Of a stretch of DNA of 14,466 nucleotides, positions 7,060 through 13,363 are shown one piece after another. The stretch is from contig CANQCH010000013.1 of the NCBI GenBank assembly GCA_947589165.1, forward strand, positions 1-14,466, written 5' to 3'. Each line of letters opens with the position of its first letter. Within the stretch, counting starts at the first letter, position 1. This stretch comes from an uncultured Bacilli bacterium (GTDB taxonomy: Bacteria > Bacillota_I > Bacilli_A > RF39 > UBA660). The position numbers and the translations under genes were made by a program. The notes below the pieces were generated by a model that did no database searches, was not told the origin of the DNA, and saw nothing but the letters and a program-made list of their open reading frames with translations.

Positions 7060-8448
7060 ATGAAAAAGTTTACATATTTATTATTAAGTTTATTTGGTCT
7101 GTTCTTTTTTCCCCTAATTGCTAGCGCGGCAAGTGGAAAAATTACGGTTAGTGGTCCAAGTCAAGCCGTAGTTGGTAATACTATCACCGTCACCGTTACT
7201 TTATCTAGTTCAAGTAGCATTGGTAGCTGGGAAATGGATTTAGATTATAATAAAAGTTATCTCCAACTAACTAGTAGTGGTGGGGAAGCAGGCGGGACTG
7301 GCATGGTTAATTATGCTAGTAGCAATGCCGGGGTTAAAAGTAAAAAATATACGTTTAAATTTAAAGTTTTAAAAACGGGTTCAACGACAATATCGGTGCC
7401 TAGTTATGATGTTTATGCGGCTGATATGTCTTCCATGAGTATTACCTCTTCAGGTCGGACGATCAAACTAATTACCCAACAAGAATTAGAAGCGTCTTAT
7501 TCCAAAAATAATGATTTAGGTTCTTTAAGCGTGGAAGGTTTTGAACTTAACCCAGCGTTTAATAAAAGCACATTAGAATATAGCATAACGGTGCCCGAAG
7601 ATACCAAATCAATCAATATTTTAGCTAAAGCGAGTGACAGTAAAGCCAGTGTGAGTGGAACGGGAACCAAAGAAGTTAACAGTGGTAATAATACTTTTAA
7701 TATTGTCGTGCGCGCGGAAAATGGTAATGAAAAAACTTATGTTTTAAATGTTAATGTCATAGATGCCAGTCCCATCAATGTTACGGTTGAAAATAAAAAT
7801 TATACGGTGGTAAAAATTAGAGAAAATTTACCAACCCCCACTTATTATGAAGAATATACCGTCAAAATAAATGATTTTGATATTCCGGCTTTTCGCAATG
7901 ACAACACCAAGATTGTGTTAATCGGTTTAAAAAATGAAGCCGGGGACGTAACTTTATTTATTTATGATGAACAAAAGAAGGAATACTTACCTTATGAAGA
8001 AATTGGTTTAAATAAATTAACAATTAGTCCTTTAGCCATGACCGAAAGCCTTAAAGGCTATGAAAAAGGTAAGATAGTGATTAATAATCGAGAAGTTCCC
8101 GCTTACTATATCCAAAAAAATTCTCGGTTTGTCATCATTTATGGTATTAATATTGAAACGGGCGAAAAAGGCTTTTATGAATATGATACGAAAAATCAAA
8201 CTGTTATGAAATATAATTCAGAAATGATTGATCTTTTAGAAACCAAAAATACTTTATATACGTACATTATTATTGGCTTTTTAGGTTTATTTATTTTAAT
8301 GTTAATTCTCCTTGTGACATTAATAAGAAAGAATCAAAAAAGAAAGAAAAACTCATTAAAAGAAAAAAAGGCTGCGAAAAATGATGCGGCAACGGAGAAA
8401 ATCAAAAAAGAAATGAAAGAGAAAAAAAATAGCAAAGATTCCCAATAA
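7060..8448 (+). CDS. Membrane-anchored cohesin-like / cadherin-like surface protein
   Basis: This is a predicted surface receptor of 462 residues. A signal peptide (1-23) is followed by a cohesin-like beta-sandwich (about 26-138). Its signs are the opening SGPSQAVVGNTITVTVTL, then GSWEMDLDYNKSYLQL, then a YTFKFKVLKTGSTTISV ending. A cadherin-like beta-sandwich repeat (about 147-233; DLGSLSVEGFELNPAF, KTYVLNV) comes next, then an unrecognised domain of about 160 residues. A C-terminal membrane segment (about 401-422) leads to a 40-residue Lys-rich cytosolic tail. The cohesin call rests on domain shape and on the adjacent dockerin gene, which begins the operon 13 bases upstream. The ribosome binding site AAAGGAG (7047-7053) sets the start. 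It probably holds the dockerin glucosaminidase, and perhaps other dockerin proteins, at the membrane. A generic adhesin is the main alternative. Confidence 0.85.
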   Translation: MKKFTYLLLSLFGLFFFPLIASAASGKITVSGPSQAVVGNTITVTVTLSSSSSIGSWEMDLDYNKSYLQLTSSGGEAGGTGMVNYASSNAGVKSKKYTFKFKVLKTGSTTISVPSYDVYAADMSSMSITSSGRTIKLITQQELEASYSKNNDLGSLSVEGFELNPAFNKSTLEYSITVPEDTKSINILAKASDSKASVSGTGTKEVNSGNNTFNIVVRAENGNEKTYVLNVNVIDASPINVTVENKNYTVVKIRENLPTPTYYEEYTVKINDFDIPAFRNDNTKIVLIGLKNEAGDVTLFIYDEQKKEYLPYEEIGLNKLTISPLAMTESLKGYEKGKIVINNREVPAYYIQKNSRFVIIYGINIETGEKGFYEYDTKNQTVMKYNSEMIDLLETKNTLYTYIIIGFLGLFILMLILLVTLIRKNQKRKKNSLKEKKAAKNDAATEKIKKEMKEKKNSKDSQ

Positions 8449-8460
8449 GAATCTTTTTTT
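8434..8460 (+). terminator. Intrinsic terminator of the dockerin/cohesin operon
   Basis: AAAGATTC (8434-8441) pairs with GAATCTTT (8449-8456) around a 7-base loop, followed by a T run to 8460. The stop codon TAA (8446-8448) lies in the loop, so the gene ends inside its own terminator. Confidence 0.85.
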
Positions 8461-8466
8461 CTTTAA

Positions 8467-8495
8467 TTTACATCCTTAAATATCAGTGCTATAAT
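8467..8495 (+). promoter_or_regulatory. Promoter of the pilin-like/DUF2779 gene pair
   Basis: The -35 is TTTACA (8467-8472), the spacer 17 bases and the -10 TATAAT (8490-8495) with an upstream TGC (extended -10). A ribosome binding site GAGGTGG (8519-8525) precedes the ATG at 8532. Confidence 0.8.
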
Positions 8496-8531
8496 AGATT
8501 TAATTAGAAAATAAACACGAGGTGGGTATAA

Positions 8532-8891
8532 ATGAAAAAAATCGATGGTTTTACAATTGGCATTATAGGAATTTTGGTGCTTTTTACGATTACTTATTTT
8601 GTAATGGCTAATAAAGCTTCTTATAATTTTGCTCATGATTTTACGACAGAATTATATAATTTAAAAATTGATTCCATTAAAGAACAAGCTAAAATTTATG
8701 GTGAAAATACAACGGATTTATTTAAAGATAAACAAACAACATATATTACGGTGGATGATTTAGCCAAAATTGGTTATGTCATAAATAATGATGGGGTAGT
8801 AACTGATCCCCGCAATGAAAATAAAAATTTAAATGATGTAAAATTGAAATTAACTTATCAAAATAATCAAGTAGAAGTCAAGGTATTATAA
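8532..8891 (+). CDS. Small single-span protein, pilin-like shape, unknown function
   Basis: The protein has 119 residues. A short basic start (MKKIDG) leads into one hydrophobic segment (about 7-27), then a helix with no cysteine (about 30-58) and a small C-terminal part with the pattern TVDDLAKIGYVINNDGVVTDP followed by two beta-strands. This helix-then-sheet layout, with a segment about domain entry and a DP motif, resembles type IV pilin-like or pseudopilin-like proteins. No prepilin peptidase site of the usual G-F/T-L-x-E form is visible, so a simple N-anchored protein is equally possible. The stop overlaps the next start in TAATG, so it is translationally coupled to the nuclease gene. 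I do not recognise a specific family. Confidence 0.75.
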   Translation: MKKIDGFTIGIIGILVLFTITYFVMANKASYNFAHDFTTELYNLKIDSIKEQAKIYGENTTDLFKDKQTTYITVDDLAKIGYVINNDGVVTDPRNENKNLNDVKLKLTYQNNQVEVKVL

Positions 8892-10783
8892 TGGCTATCA
8901 CCAAAACCGATTTTATTAATTATACCAGATGCCCGCGTTATGCCGCCTTAATGGAAGTAAAAAAAGAAAAATTAGATGCCGACATTTCTTATGCGGAATA
9001 TAAAAGGGAAGAAGAAAAGGATTTATTAAAAGAAATTTTAGGTAACATGTTTGATGATGAAGGCTATGAACATGATTTAACAAAAGAAGAAAATAAACAA
9101 GTGGAAGCTTTATTACCTTTTTATAAACAAGTCGAAATTGAAGCCGGTAAAATAACCCATAAATACTTTGGAGGTCAAAGTGTTTATGCCGAAGAAACGA
9201 AAAATCAAGAAGCTTTTGAATTTAATCAAAATGGGATTAAATATATTTGTTATGTCGATATTTATAATGAAAATGATAATGGCTTAAATATTATCGAAGT
9301 TAAAGCGACGACGAGTAATAAGTTTTGTTCTTTAGAAGCGAACTATCGCAAAGGTGAAAAGTATTCCATCTTTCATTTTAATCCCGAAACCAATACTTAT
9401 CATTTAAAAGATGAAATCGCGGGTTATCCTTTGACGGATGAAATGCCTATCGAAAACTATGCGAAACAAAGAGATAAATTATTTAATCGGTATTCGGATG
9501 TTGGAACTTATGTTTTTGATTTAGCTATTCAACGTTATTTTTTAGAAGGCGAATATCGGGAAAGTCATAATGAAGCGGCTTTAAAAAATATTCATTATTA
9601 TTTAGCGGTTTTAAATCATAATTATGTTTTTGATGGCACTTATGTGGATGGGGAACCACTTTATCAAGCCGATCAAGATGGAAACGAATTAATTGTCTTT
9701 ATTGATTTAACTAAAGTGACGGAGGAATATCAACCTATTATTGCAAGTGAAGAACAAAAACTAGAACGGTATCTATTTAATTTAAATGCCAATGCCGTTC
9801 CGATGGGCGTATGGTGTGAACGCAAAAAAATGAAGGAATGTCCTTTTTTAAGCGCAATCTGTGGGAAAAATATTCCGGCCAAAAATTCTAGCTTAAATTA
9901 TTTAAATAATGGTTTTGGTTTTAAAAATGATGAAGGGGAAACCTTAAAAGGTTTAGAATTAATTAATCAAGGTTATTTAAATATGCTGGATATTCCGGAA
10001 AGTTGGATTCATAATCCGAAACATTTTATTCAAAGAGATGCCGTGCAATTTAATAAAGAATATATTGATGCGGAAAAAATTAGCCAAGGTTTAAAAGAAT
10101 TAAAATATCCTATTTATCACTTAGATTTCGAAACAATGCCTTGTCCATTACCTCGTTTTCGTGGGGAAAAACCGTATATGCAATCTCCATTTGAATTTAG
10201 TTTGCATATTGAAAATGAACCAGGTAAATGTGATAAATTCAAAGATAATTATATCTTTTTAGCAAAAACTAATAATCAAGATGAACGCGAAGAATTAGTT
10301 AAAATGTTAGTGAAATATATTGATGGTGATAAAGGGACTCTTTTTGCGCAAAATGTGGCTTTTGAAAAGGGCCGAATTAAAGAATTAGCCAATATTTTTC
10401 CTGAATATAAAGAAAAATTAATGAAAATATATGATCGGGGTTTTGATTTAATGTGGTTAGTAAATACGAAAAGTGATTTATACGAAGCTTTAGGTTTTGA
10501 TAAAGAACGGAGTAGTTTACCTAATTATTATCATAAAGATTTAAGTGGTTCTTATTCGATAAAGAAGACTTTACCGGTTTTCAGTGATTTATCTTATGCT
10601 AATTTAGAAGTTAAAAATGGTACCGAAGCCATTGTTACTTATGCCAATTATCATAAAATGAGTAAAGAAGAATACCAATTAATGTATCAAGCTTTAATTG
10701 ATTACTGTCAACAAGATACTTGGGCAATGGTCGTTATTTTAGATGCTTTAAGAAAGCTTTGTCAAAATACTGTCAAAAATTAG
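8891..10783 (+). CDS. DUF2779 protein: Cas4/RecB-like nuclease fused to a DEDD-type exonuclease-like domain
   Basis: The 630 residues hold two nuclease-like halves. The N-terminal half has a PD-(D/E)XK core with D123 (YVDIYNEN) and E136-V-K138 (IIEVKATT). Four cysteines, C14 (YTRCPRYA), C309, C317 and C324 (spacing C-x7-C-x6-C), match the layout of the Fe-S cluster in Cas4/AddB-type nucleases. The C-terminal half (about 405-620) is DUF2779 with an RNase-H-like look: D412-F-E414 (LDFET), a middle motif AQNVAFEKGRI and Y605-C-x-x-D609 (YCQQDT), the YxxxD motif of DEDD exonucleases. The middle motif carries Glu instead of the usual Asp. The protein is probably cytosolic and acts on DNA or RNA ends; its substrate is unknown. 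The ATG overlaps the upstream stop by one base. No cas genes are nearby. Confidence 0.85.
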   Translation: MAITKTDFINYTRCPRYAALMEVKKEKLDADISYAEYKREEEKDLLKEILGNMFDDEGYEHDLTKEENKQVEALLPFYKQVEIEAGKITHKYFGGQSVYAEETKNQEAFEFNQNGIKYICYVDIYNENDNGLNIIEVKATTSNKFCSLEANYRKGEKYSIFHFNPETNTYHLKDEIAGYPLTDEMPIENYAKQRDKLFNRYSDVGTYVFDLAIQRYFLEGEYRESHNEAALKNIHYYLAVLNHNYVFDGTYVDGEPLYQADQDGNELIVFIDLTKVTEEYQPIIASEEQKLERYLFNLNANAVPMGVWCERKKMKECPFLSAICGKNIPAKNSSLNYLNNGFGFKNDEGETLKGLELINQGYLNMLDIPESWIHNPKHFIQRDAVQFNKEYIDAEKISQGLKELKYPIYHLDFETMPCPLPRFRGEKPYMQSPFEFSLHIENEPGKCDKFKDNYIFLAKTNNQDEREELVKMLVKYIDGDKGTLFAQNVAFEKGRIKELANIFPEYKEKLMKIYDRGFDLMWLVNTKSDLYEALGFDKERSSLPNYYHKDLSGSYSIKKTLPVFSDLSYANLEVKNGTEAIVTYANYHKMSKEEYQLMYQALIDYCQQDTWAMVVILDALRKLCQNTVKN

Positions 10784-10810
10784 TCAATTGCTTGCATTAA
10801 TTCTGTCAAA
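10760..10810 (+). repeat. TGTCAAA direct repeats before rpoZ
   Basis: TGTCAAA occurs at 10760-10766, 10771-10777 and 10804-10810, with a related AGTCAATT at 10782-10789. The last copy lies in the spacer of the rpoZ promoter. The set could be an operator or a chance result of AT-rich sequence. Confidence 0.35.
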
Positions 10811-10821
10811 TTTAGTATGAT
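10792..10821 (+). promoter_or_regulatory. Promoter of rpoZ
   Basis: The -35 is TTGCAT (10792-10797), the spacer 18 bases and the -10 TATGAT (10816-10821). The leader is short, with the ribosome binding site AGGAAG at 10831-10836. No terminator is visible between the upstream nuclease gene and this promoter, so read-through is possible. Confidence 0.65.
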
Positions 10822-10844
10822 ATTAATGTAAGGAAGTGTGTAAA

Positions 10845-11048
10845 ATGATATATCCCTCAATTGACAAATTATTAACGATTGTAGATTCAAAGTACAAATT
10901 AGTGCATGTTGCTTCACAAAGAAGTAAACAAATTTTGGAAAATGGTTATTTACAAAAAGAAGAAAATGAATATGTCAATAAAAGAGCGTTAGGGCGGGCC
11001 CTAGAAGAAGTAGAAAGCGGCTTAATTAAAATTAATGAAAATAACTAA
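10845..11048 (+). CDS. rpoZ: RNA polymerase omega subunit
   Basis: Omega is the small RNA polymerase subunit that helps fold and assemble beta-prime. The 67 residues beginning MIYPSIDKLLTIVDSKYKLV match the Firmicutes pattern, with VASQRSKQIL and the C-terminal ALEEVESGLIKI helix. A GTG at 10836 would add three residues, but it overlaps the ribosome binding site AGGAAG (10831-10836). The ATG at 10845 lies 8 bases after that site and is preferred. In many Firmicutes rpoZ sits between gmk and priA or coaBC; none of these is here, so the local order has been rearranged. A tRNA-Ala gene follows, with no terminator in between. Confidence 0.95.
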   Translation: MIYPSIDKLLTIVDSKYKLVHVASQRSKQILENGYLQKEENEYVNKRALGRALEEVESGLIKINENN

Positions 11049-11060
11049 TTAAAAAAAGTG

Positions 11061-11089
11061 TTGCGCATTTAAAAAGATTATGTTAAAAT
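11061..11089 (+). promoter_or_regulatory. Promoter of tRNA-Ala
   Basis: The -35 is TTGCGC (11061-11066), the spacer 17 bases and the -10 TAAAAT (11084-11089). The mature tRNA starts 13 bases after the -10. Confidence 0.7.
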
Positions 11090-11101
11090 AATCTTGCTTT
11101 T

Positions 11102-11178
11102 GGGGAACTAGCTCAGCTGGCTAGAGCACCTGCCCTGCACGCAGGGGGTCGCGGGTTCGAATCCCACGTTCTCCACCA
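11102..11178 (+). tRNA. tRNA-Ala (anticodon TGC)
   Basis: This is a full cloverleaf with an encoded CCA. The acceptor GGGGAAC pairs with GTTCTCC, and the third pair is G3:U70, the identity element for alanine. The anticodon stem CCTGC/GCAGG encloses CCTGCAC, with anticodon TGC at 11136-11138. The T arm contains GTTCGAATC. It stands alone after rpoZ and has its own terminator. Confidence 0.98.
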
Positions 11179-11189
11179 ATTAAAAAATT

Positions 11190-11213
11190 AGTCCGATAAT
11201 ACGGACTTTTTTT
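11190..11213 (+). terminator. Intrinsic terminator of tRNA-Ala
   Basis: AGTCCG (11190-11195) pairs with CGGACT (11202-11207) around ATAATA, followed by seven T. Four bases on, the convergent PBECR4-like gene ends. No separate minus-strand terminator for that gene is evident. Confidence 0.85.
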
Positions 11214-11216
11214 ATT

Positions 11217-11804
11217 TTAAGTTATAACATTTAATTGTTTATTTTTATCATATAGATTACTAGGTATTTTAATAATTTTTTTCATATAAATTGGTTTTTT
11301 TAAAGAAACCAAGCGATTTTGTCTTTTGCTTGTCATCCAACTTTGGGGAACGCAAGTAATTATATCATTGGTTTCCACAATAATTTTTAAACCTAAAAGA
11401 CAATAAATATCATTAAATGACTTATATAATCCATAGTCACCATTATATAAACTAAATATAATCTTTTCCTTTAAATTATATAAAACTGTATTTTTATTAG
11501 AAGTTAATAAATCAATAATATTATAAAAGGTTTTGATTCGCAGTAACAATTCTTGCTTTTCTTGAGCTTGATTTTCTAAAATATTATTAAATTTAGCAAT
11601 ATTGTTTTTAATATATTTATATTTTTTAGCTTTAGATTTTATATATTTGGGAAAGAACATATCTATATTTATTTTATGTAAACCCACTAAATGATAAAAA
11701 TTATCATTATTAAATTTAATAACAATGGCTTTTTTATTACCTCGATCAATTATAAAAACATATTTTTTTATTTTTTCATACGTGTTGATTAATTCTTCTA
11801 GCAT
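11217..11804 (-). CDS. PBECR4-like protein (putative phage-type nuclease domain)
   Basis: The protein has 195 residues with no signal peptide or membrane segment, so it should be cytosolic. The N-terminal part has the pattern VIKFNNDNFYHLVGLHKI, a His-Leu-x-Gly motif that I associate with PBECR4 (Barnase-EndoU-ColicinE5/D-RelE-like nuclease) proteins of phages and mobile elements. Further on are a helical RIKTFYNIIDLL segment and a late C-V-P-Q-S-W region. The catalytic residues are not proven from sequence alone. The open frame reaches 11834, but the ATG at 11804 has AGGAGA 4 bases upstream, while the longer version would start inside a terminator hairpin. By eye the gene is more AT-rich than its neighbours and lacks their frequent ACG/GCG codons, a sign of transfer. 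It sits between a tRNA gene and a structured RNA. Confidence 0.65.
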   Translation of the reverse strand: MLEELINTYEKIKKYVFIIDRGNKKAIVIKFNNDNFYHLVGLHKINIDMFFPKYIKSKAKKYKYIKNNIAKFNNILENQAQEKQELLLRIKTFYNIIDLLTSNKNTVLYNLKEKIIFSLYNGDYGLYKSFNDIYCLLGLKIIVETNDIITCVPQSWMTSKRQNRLVSLKKPIYMKKIIKIPSNLYDKNKQLNVIT

Positions 11805-11810
11805 CTGATC

Positions 11811-11848
11811 TCCTAATAAAAAGGGACTTATCATAAAGATAAGTCCTT
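11811..11848 (-). terminator. Intrinsic terminator between the structured RNA and the PBECR4-like gene
   Basis: On the minus strand GGACTTATC (11838-11846) pairs perfectly with GATAAGTCC (11824-11832) around TTTAT, followed by CTTTTTATT. The ribosome binding site of the PBECR4-like gene (11809-11814) starts at the end of the T tract, so transcripts that reach the gene must read through this hairpin. Confidence 0.85.
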
Positions 11849-11984
11849 AGTAGCAGCCTATGAAAATAGGCAAAGTACCTTCAATTTTTCGTAATCATAG
11901 CTAACTATGACCGCCGAAGCTAGGCTGGGGCTACCAACTCCCGTCGATAATTAAATTACTTTACGTAACATAAAGTAATTTATA
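11818..11984 (-). ncRNA. Structured RNA of about 165 nt (stand-alone ncRNA or riboswitch/attenuator)
   Basis: With a predicted start near 11984, the RNA opens with an 11-bp hairpin (11971-11981 with 11953-11963). A closing helix TTGGTAGC (11930-11937) with GCTACTAA (11847-11854) then encloses three hairpins. These are CC-TA-GC(UUCG)GC-GG (11911-11924), TCATAG/CTATGA (11895-11910) and GCCTAT/ATAGGC (11856-11871). The terminator at 11824-11846 ends it. The middle part is clearly more GC-rich than the surroundings. It matches no riboswitch consensus I can recall (no T-box NNTGGNACC, no purine, TPP or SAM core). The raiA-motif RNA of Firmicutes has similar size and ending but I cannot confirm it. 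The function is open: either control of the PBECR4-like gene or an independent RNA. Confidence 0.75.
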
Positions 11985-11990
11985 TTTAGT

Positions 11991-12019
11991 ATTTTAGGCT
12001 AGATTTCTAGCAAAGTCAA
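11991..12019 (-). promoter_or_regulatory. Strong promoter of the structured RNA
   Basis: On the minus strand the -35 is TTGACT (12014-12019), the spacer 17 bases and the -10 TAAAAT (11991-11996). The spacer is itself a palindrome (GCTAGAAATCTAGC), which could be an operator. It is among the best -35 elements in the window. Confidence 0.8.
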
Positions 12020-12151
12020 GGACTTCTTTAATGATAATAACTCTTATAACAAGAGCTATTATAACAATTATTTATCGGAAAAGAAATAATAAAAAAACAC
12101 CATTTTTGCCGAATAAAGTCTTTTAATGTTTAATTTTGCTATGTTAATAGA
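12020..12151. other. Intergenic stretch with no gene recognised
   Basis: Together with the structured RNA, this fills the 362-base gap between the PBECR4-like gene and the NlpC/P60 gene. It is AT-rich with stops in all frames. A small inverted repeat CTCTT/AAGAG (12041-12055) and a longer imperfect TTTAT-CGG/CCG-AATAAA pair (about 12070-12117) are present, with no clear role. Confidence 0.5.
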
Positions 12152-12179
12152 TTGTTTTAAAAGTTTATTCTATTATAAA
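12152..12179 (+). promoter_or_regulatory. Promoter of the NlpC/P60 gene
   Basis: The -35 is TTGTTT (12152-12157), the spacer 16 bases and the -10 TATAAA (12174-12179). The ribosome binding site AGGTGA (12187-12192) is only 4 bases before the ATG at 12197. A second TATAAT at 12181-12186 has no matching -35. Confidence 0.55.
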
Positions 12180-12196
12180 ATATAATAGGTGATAGC

Positions 12197-13363
12197 ATGG
12201 CTAAAATTTTAGAACTTTTTTTCCTTTTCATAGGCAAAGTTATTTTGATGAGTAATATTCCGGAAAAGGCCATGCCATTTTTAGCAAATTTATCCGAGAA
12301 TGAAATTATGCTTTCGGCTGCGGAAATTAGTCAGTATAATGCTAAAATGCAAAGTAAAACAACAAAGTTATATGATTTAAGTAAAGAAGATTATTCTCAA
12401 ACGGAAATAAAAAATTTAATTAATAGTTATCATTTACCGGCTTTACCTAAATATAATCAAAATAAGTTAATTACTAAATCCCAAGTAGATAGTATTTTAG
12501 CAAATACGAATGTTTTAAATATTCCGGCTAAAGTAAAAGGCCAAAAAGCGTTAATTAAAAAACGGACTAATTTAAGATCATTTCCGACGAGCATCACTTT
12601 TTCGGATACTAAAAGTGGTCAATTTGATCGTTTACAAGAAAGTTCTTTAAGTGTTAATACGCCTGTTTTAATTTTGCATGCAAGCCATGATCAAAAATAT
12701 TTCTTTGTTTTAGCCTCGGATTATTATGGTTGGGTTTTAGCAGCCGATGTGATAAAGGTATCGCCGGAAACTTTCACCTTTTTTAGTGAACCTCAAGAAT
12801 TCGTGGTCATCACGGCTAGGGAGATAAAAGTAAATGCGACGATTTTAGATATGGGGGTAAAATTACCTTTAGAGAAAATAACCCACCAAGGTTATGAAGT
12901 AAAGTTGCCGGATGGAGATACTACGATCCTTAAATTTAAAGATGCCACAAAAGGTTATTTACCGTATACTCCCCAAAATGTAATTATTCAAGCTTTAAAA
13001 TACGAAAATACTCCTTATAGTTGGGGAAGTAAAAATTATGGCGTTGATTGTTCCGATTTTATTCAAAATGTCTACCAAACCTTTGGCTTTACTTTACCGC
13101 GAAATACTGCTGATCAAAGTAAAGTTGGAGAAATAATTACTTTAGAAAATAAAACTTTAGCAGAAAAACGGCAAATAATTAGGCAAAATTATCCTAGTTT
13201 ACTATACCAAGATGGGCATGTTTTGCTATATTTAGGTAACATTAACAACACCGATTATGTGATAGATGCCGCCGGGAATCCCAATTTATTTAAAGTTACG
13301 GTGGAAAAACTAGATGCCACTAATTATTTAAAAGCAATCAATAAACAAATTTTAATTAAATAA
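12197..13363 (+). CDS. SH3 / NlpC-P60 cell-wall peptidase (YkfC-like architecture)
   Basis: This is a predicted endopeptidase of 388 residues that cuts gamma-D-Glu-diamino acid bonds in peptidoglycan stem peptides. The order resembles YkfC-type enzymes: an N-terminal helical region (about 25-110), a first SH3 domain (about 113-185, with NLRSFPTS and YYGWVLAADV), a second SH3-like part (about 190-255) and NlpC/P60 (about 262-388). The catalytic pair is Cys285 (GVDCSDFIQ) and His341 (DGHVLLYLG). The third position, often His, appears to be Asp357 in YVIDAAGN. The N terminus has a hydrophobic stretch (about 3-18) that may be a signal or anchor, though a weak one. The hairpin after the stop has its T tract on the minus strand, so it serves this gene poorly as a terminator. 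It has its own promoter and is probably a single-gene unit. Confidence 0.9.
   Translation: MAKILELFFLFIGKVILMSNIPEKAMPFLANLSENEIMLSAAEISQYNAKMQSKTTKLYDLSKEDYSQTEIKNLINSYHLPALPKYNQNKLITKSQVDSILANTNVLNIPAKVKGQKALIKKRTNLRSFPTSITFSDTKSGQFDRLQESSLSVNTPVLILHASHDQKYFFVLASDYYGWVLAADVIKVSPETFTFFSEPQEFVVITAREIKVNATILDMGVKLPLEKITHQGYEVKLPDGDTTILKFKDATKGYLPYTPQNVIIQALKYENTPYSWGSKNYGVDCSDFIQNVYQTFGFTLPRNTADQSKVGEIITLENKTLAEKRQIIRQNYPSLLYQDGHVLLYLGNINNTDYVIDAAGNPNLFKVTVEKLDATNYLKAINKQILIK

Noticed and set aside
8891..10783. Cas4-like protein as part of a CRISPR system
   Set aside because: No repeat-spacer array or other cas gene is present, and the C-terminal half is DUF2779, a family found outside CRISPR loci.
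10836..10844. GTG start for rpoZ
   Set aside because: It overlaps the ribosome binding site; omega proteins normally begin close to the YPSID motif, as the ATG at 10845 gives.
11805..11834. Ten-residue extension of the PBECR4-like protein
   Set aside because: The upstream ATG lies in the terminator hairpin and has no ribosome binding site, whereas the ATG at 11804 follows AGGAGA.
11818..11984. T-box leader
   Set aside because: The T-box bulge consensus and an amino-acid related downstream gene are both missing.
12041..12055. CTCTT/AAGAG inverted repeat as a terminator
   Set aside because: The stem is only five pairs and no T tract follows on either strand.
11102..12196. Integrated element at tRNA-Ala
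   Set aside because: No integrase and no repeat of the tRNA 3' end was found in the window; only base composition hints at transfer.
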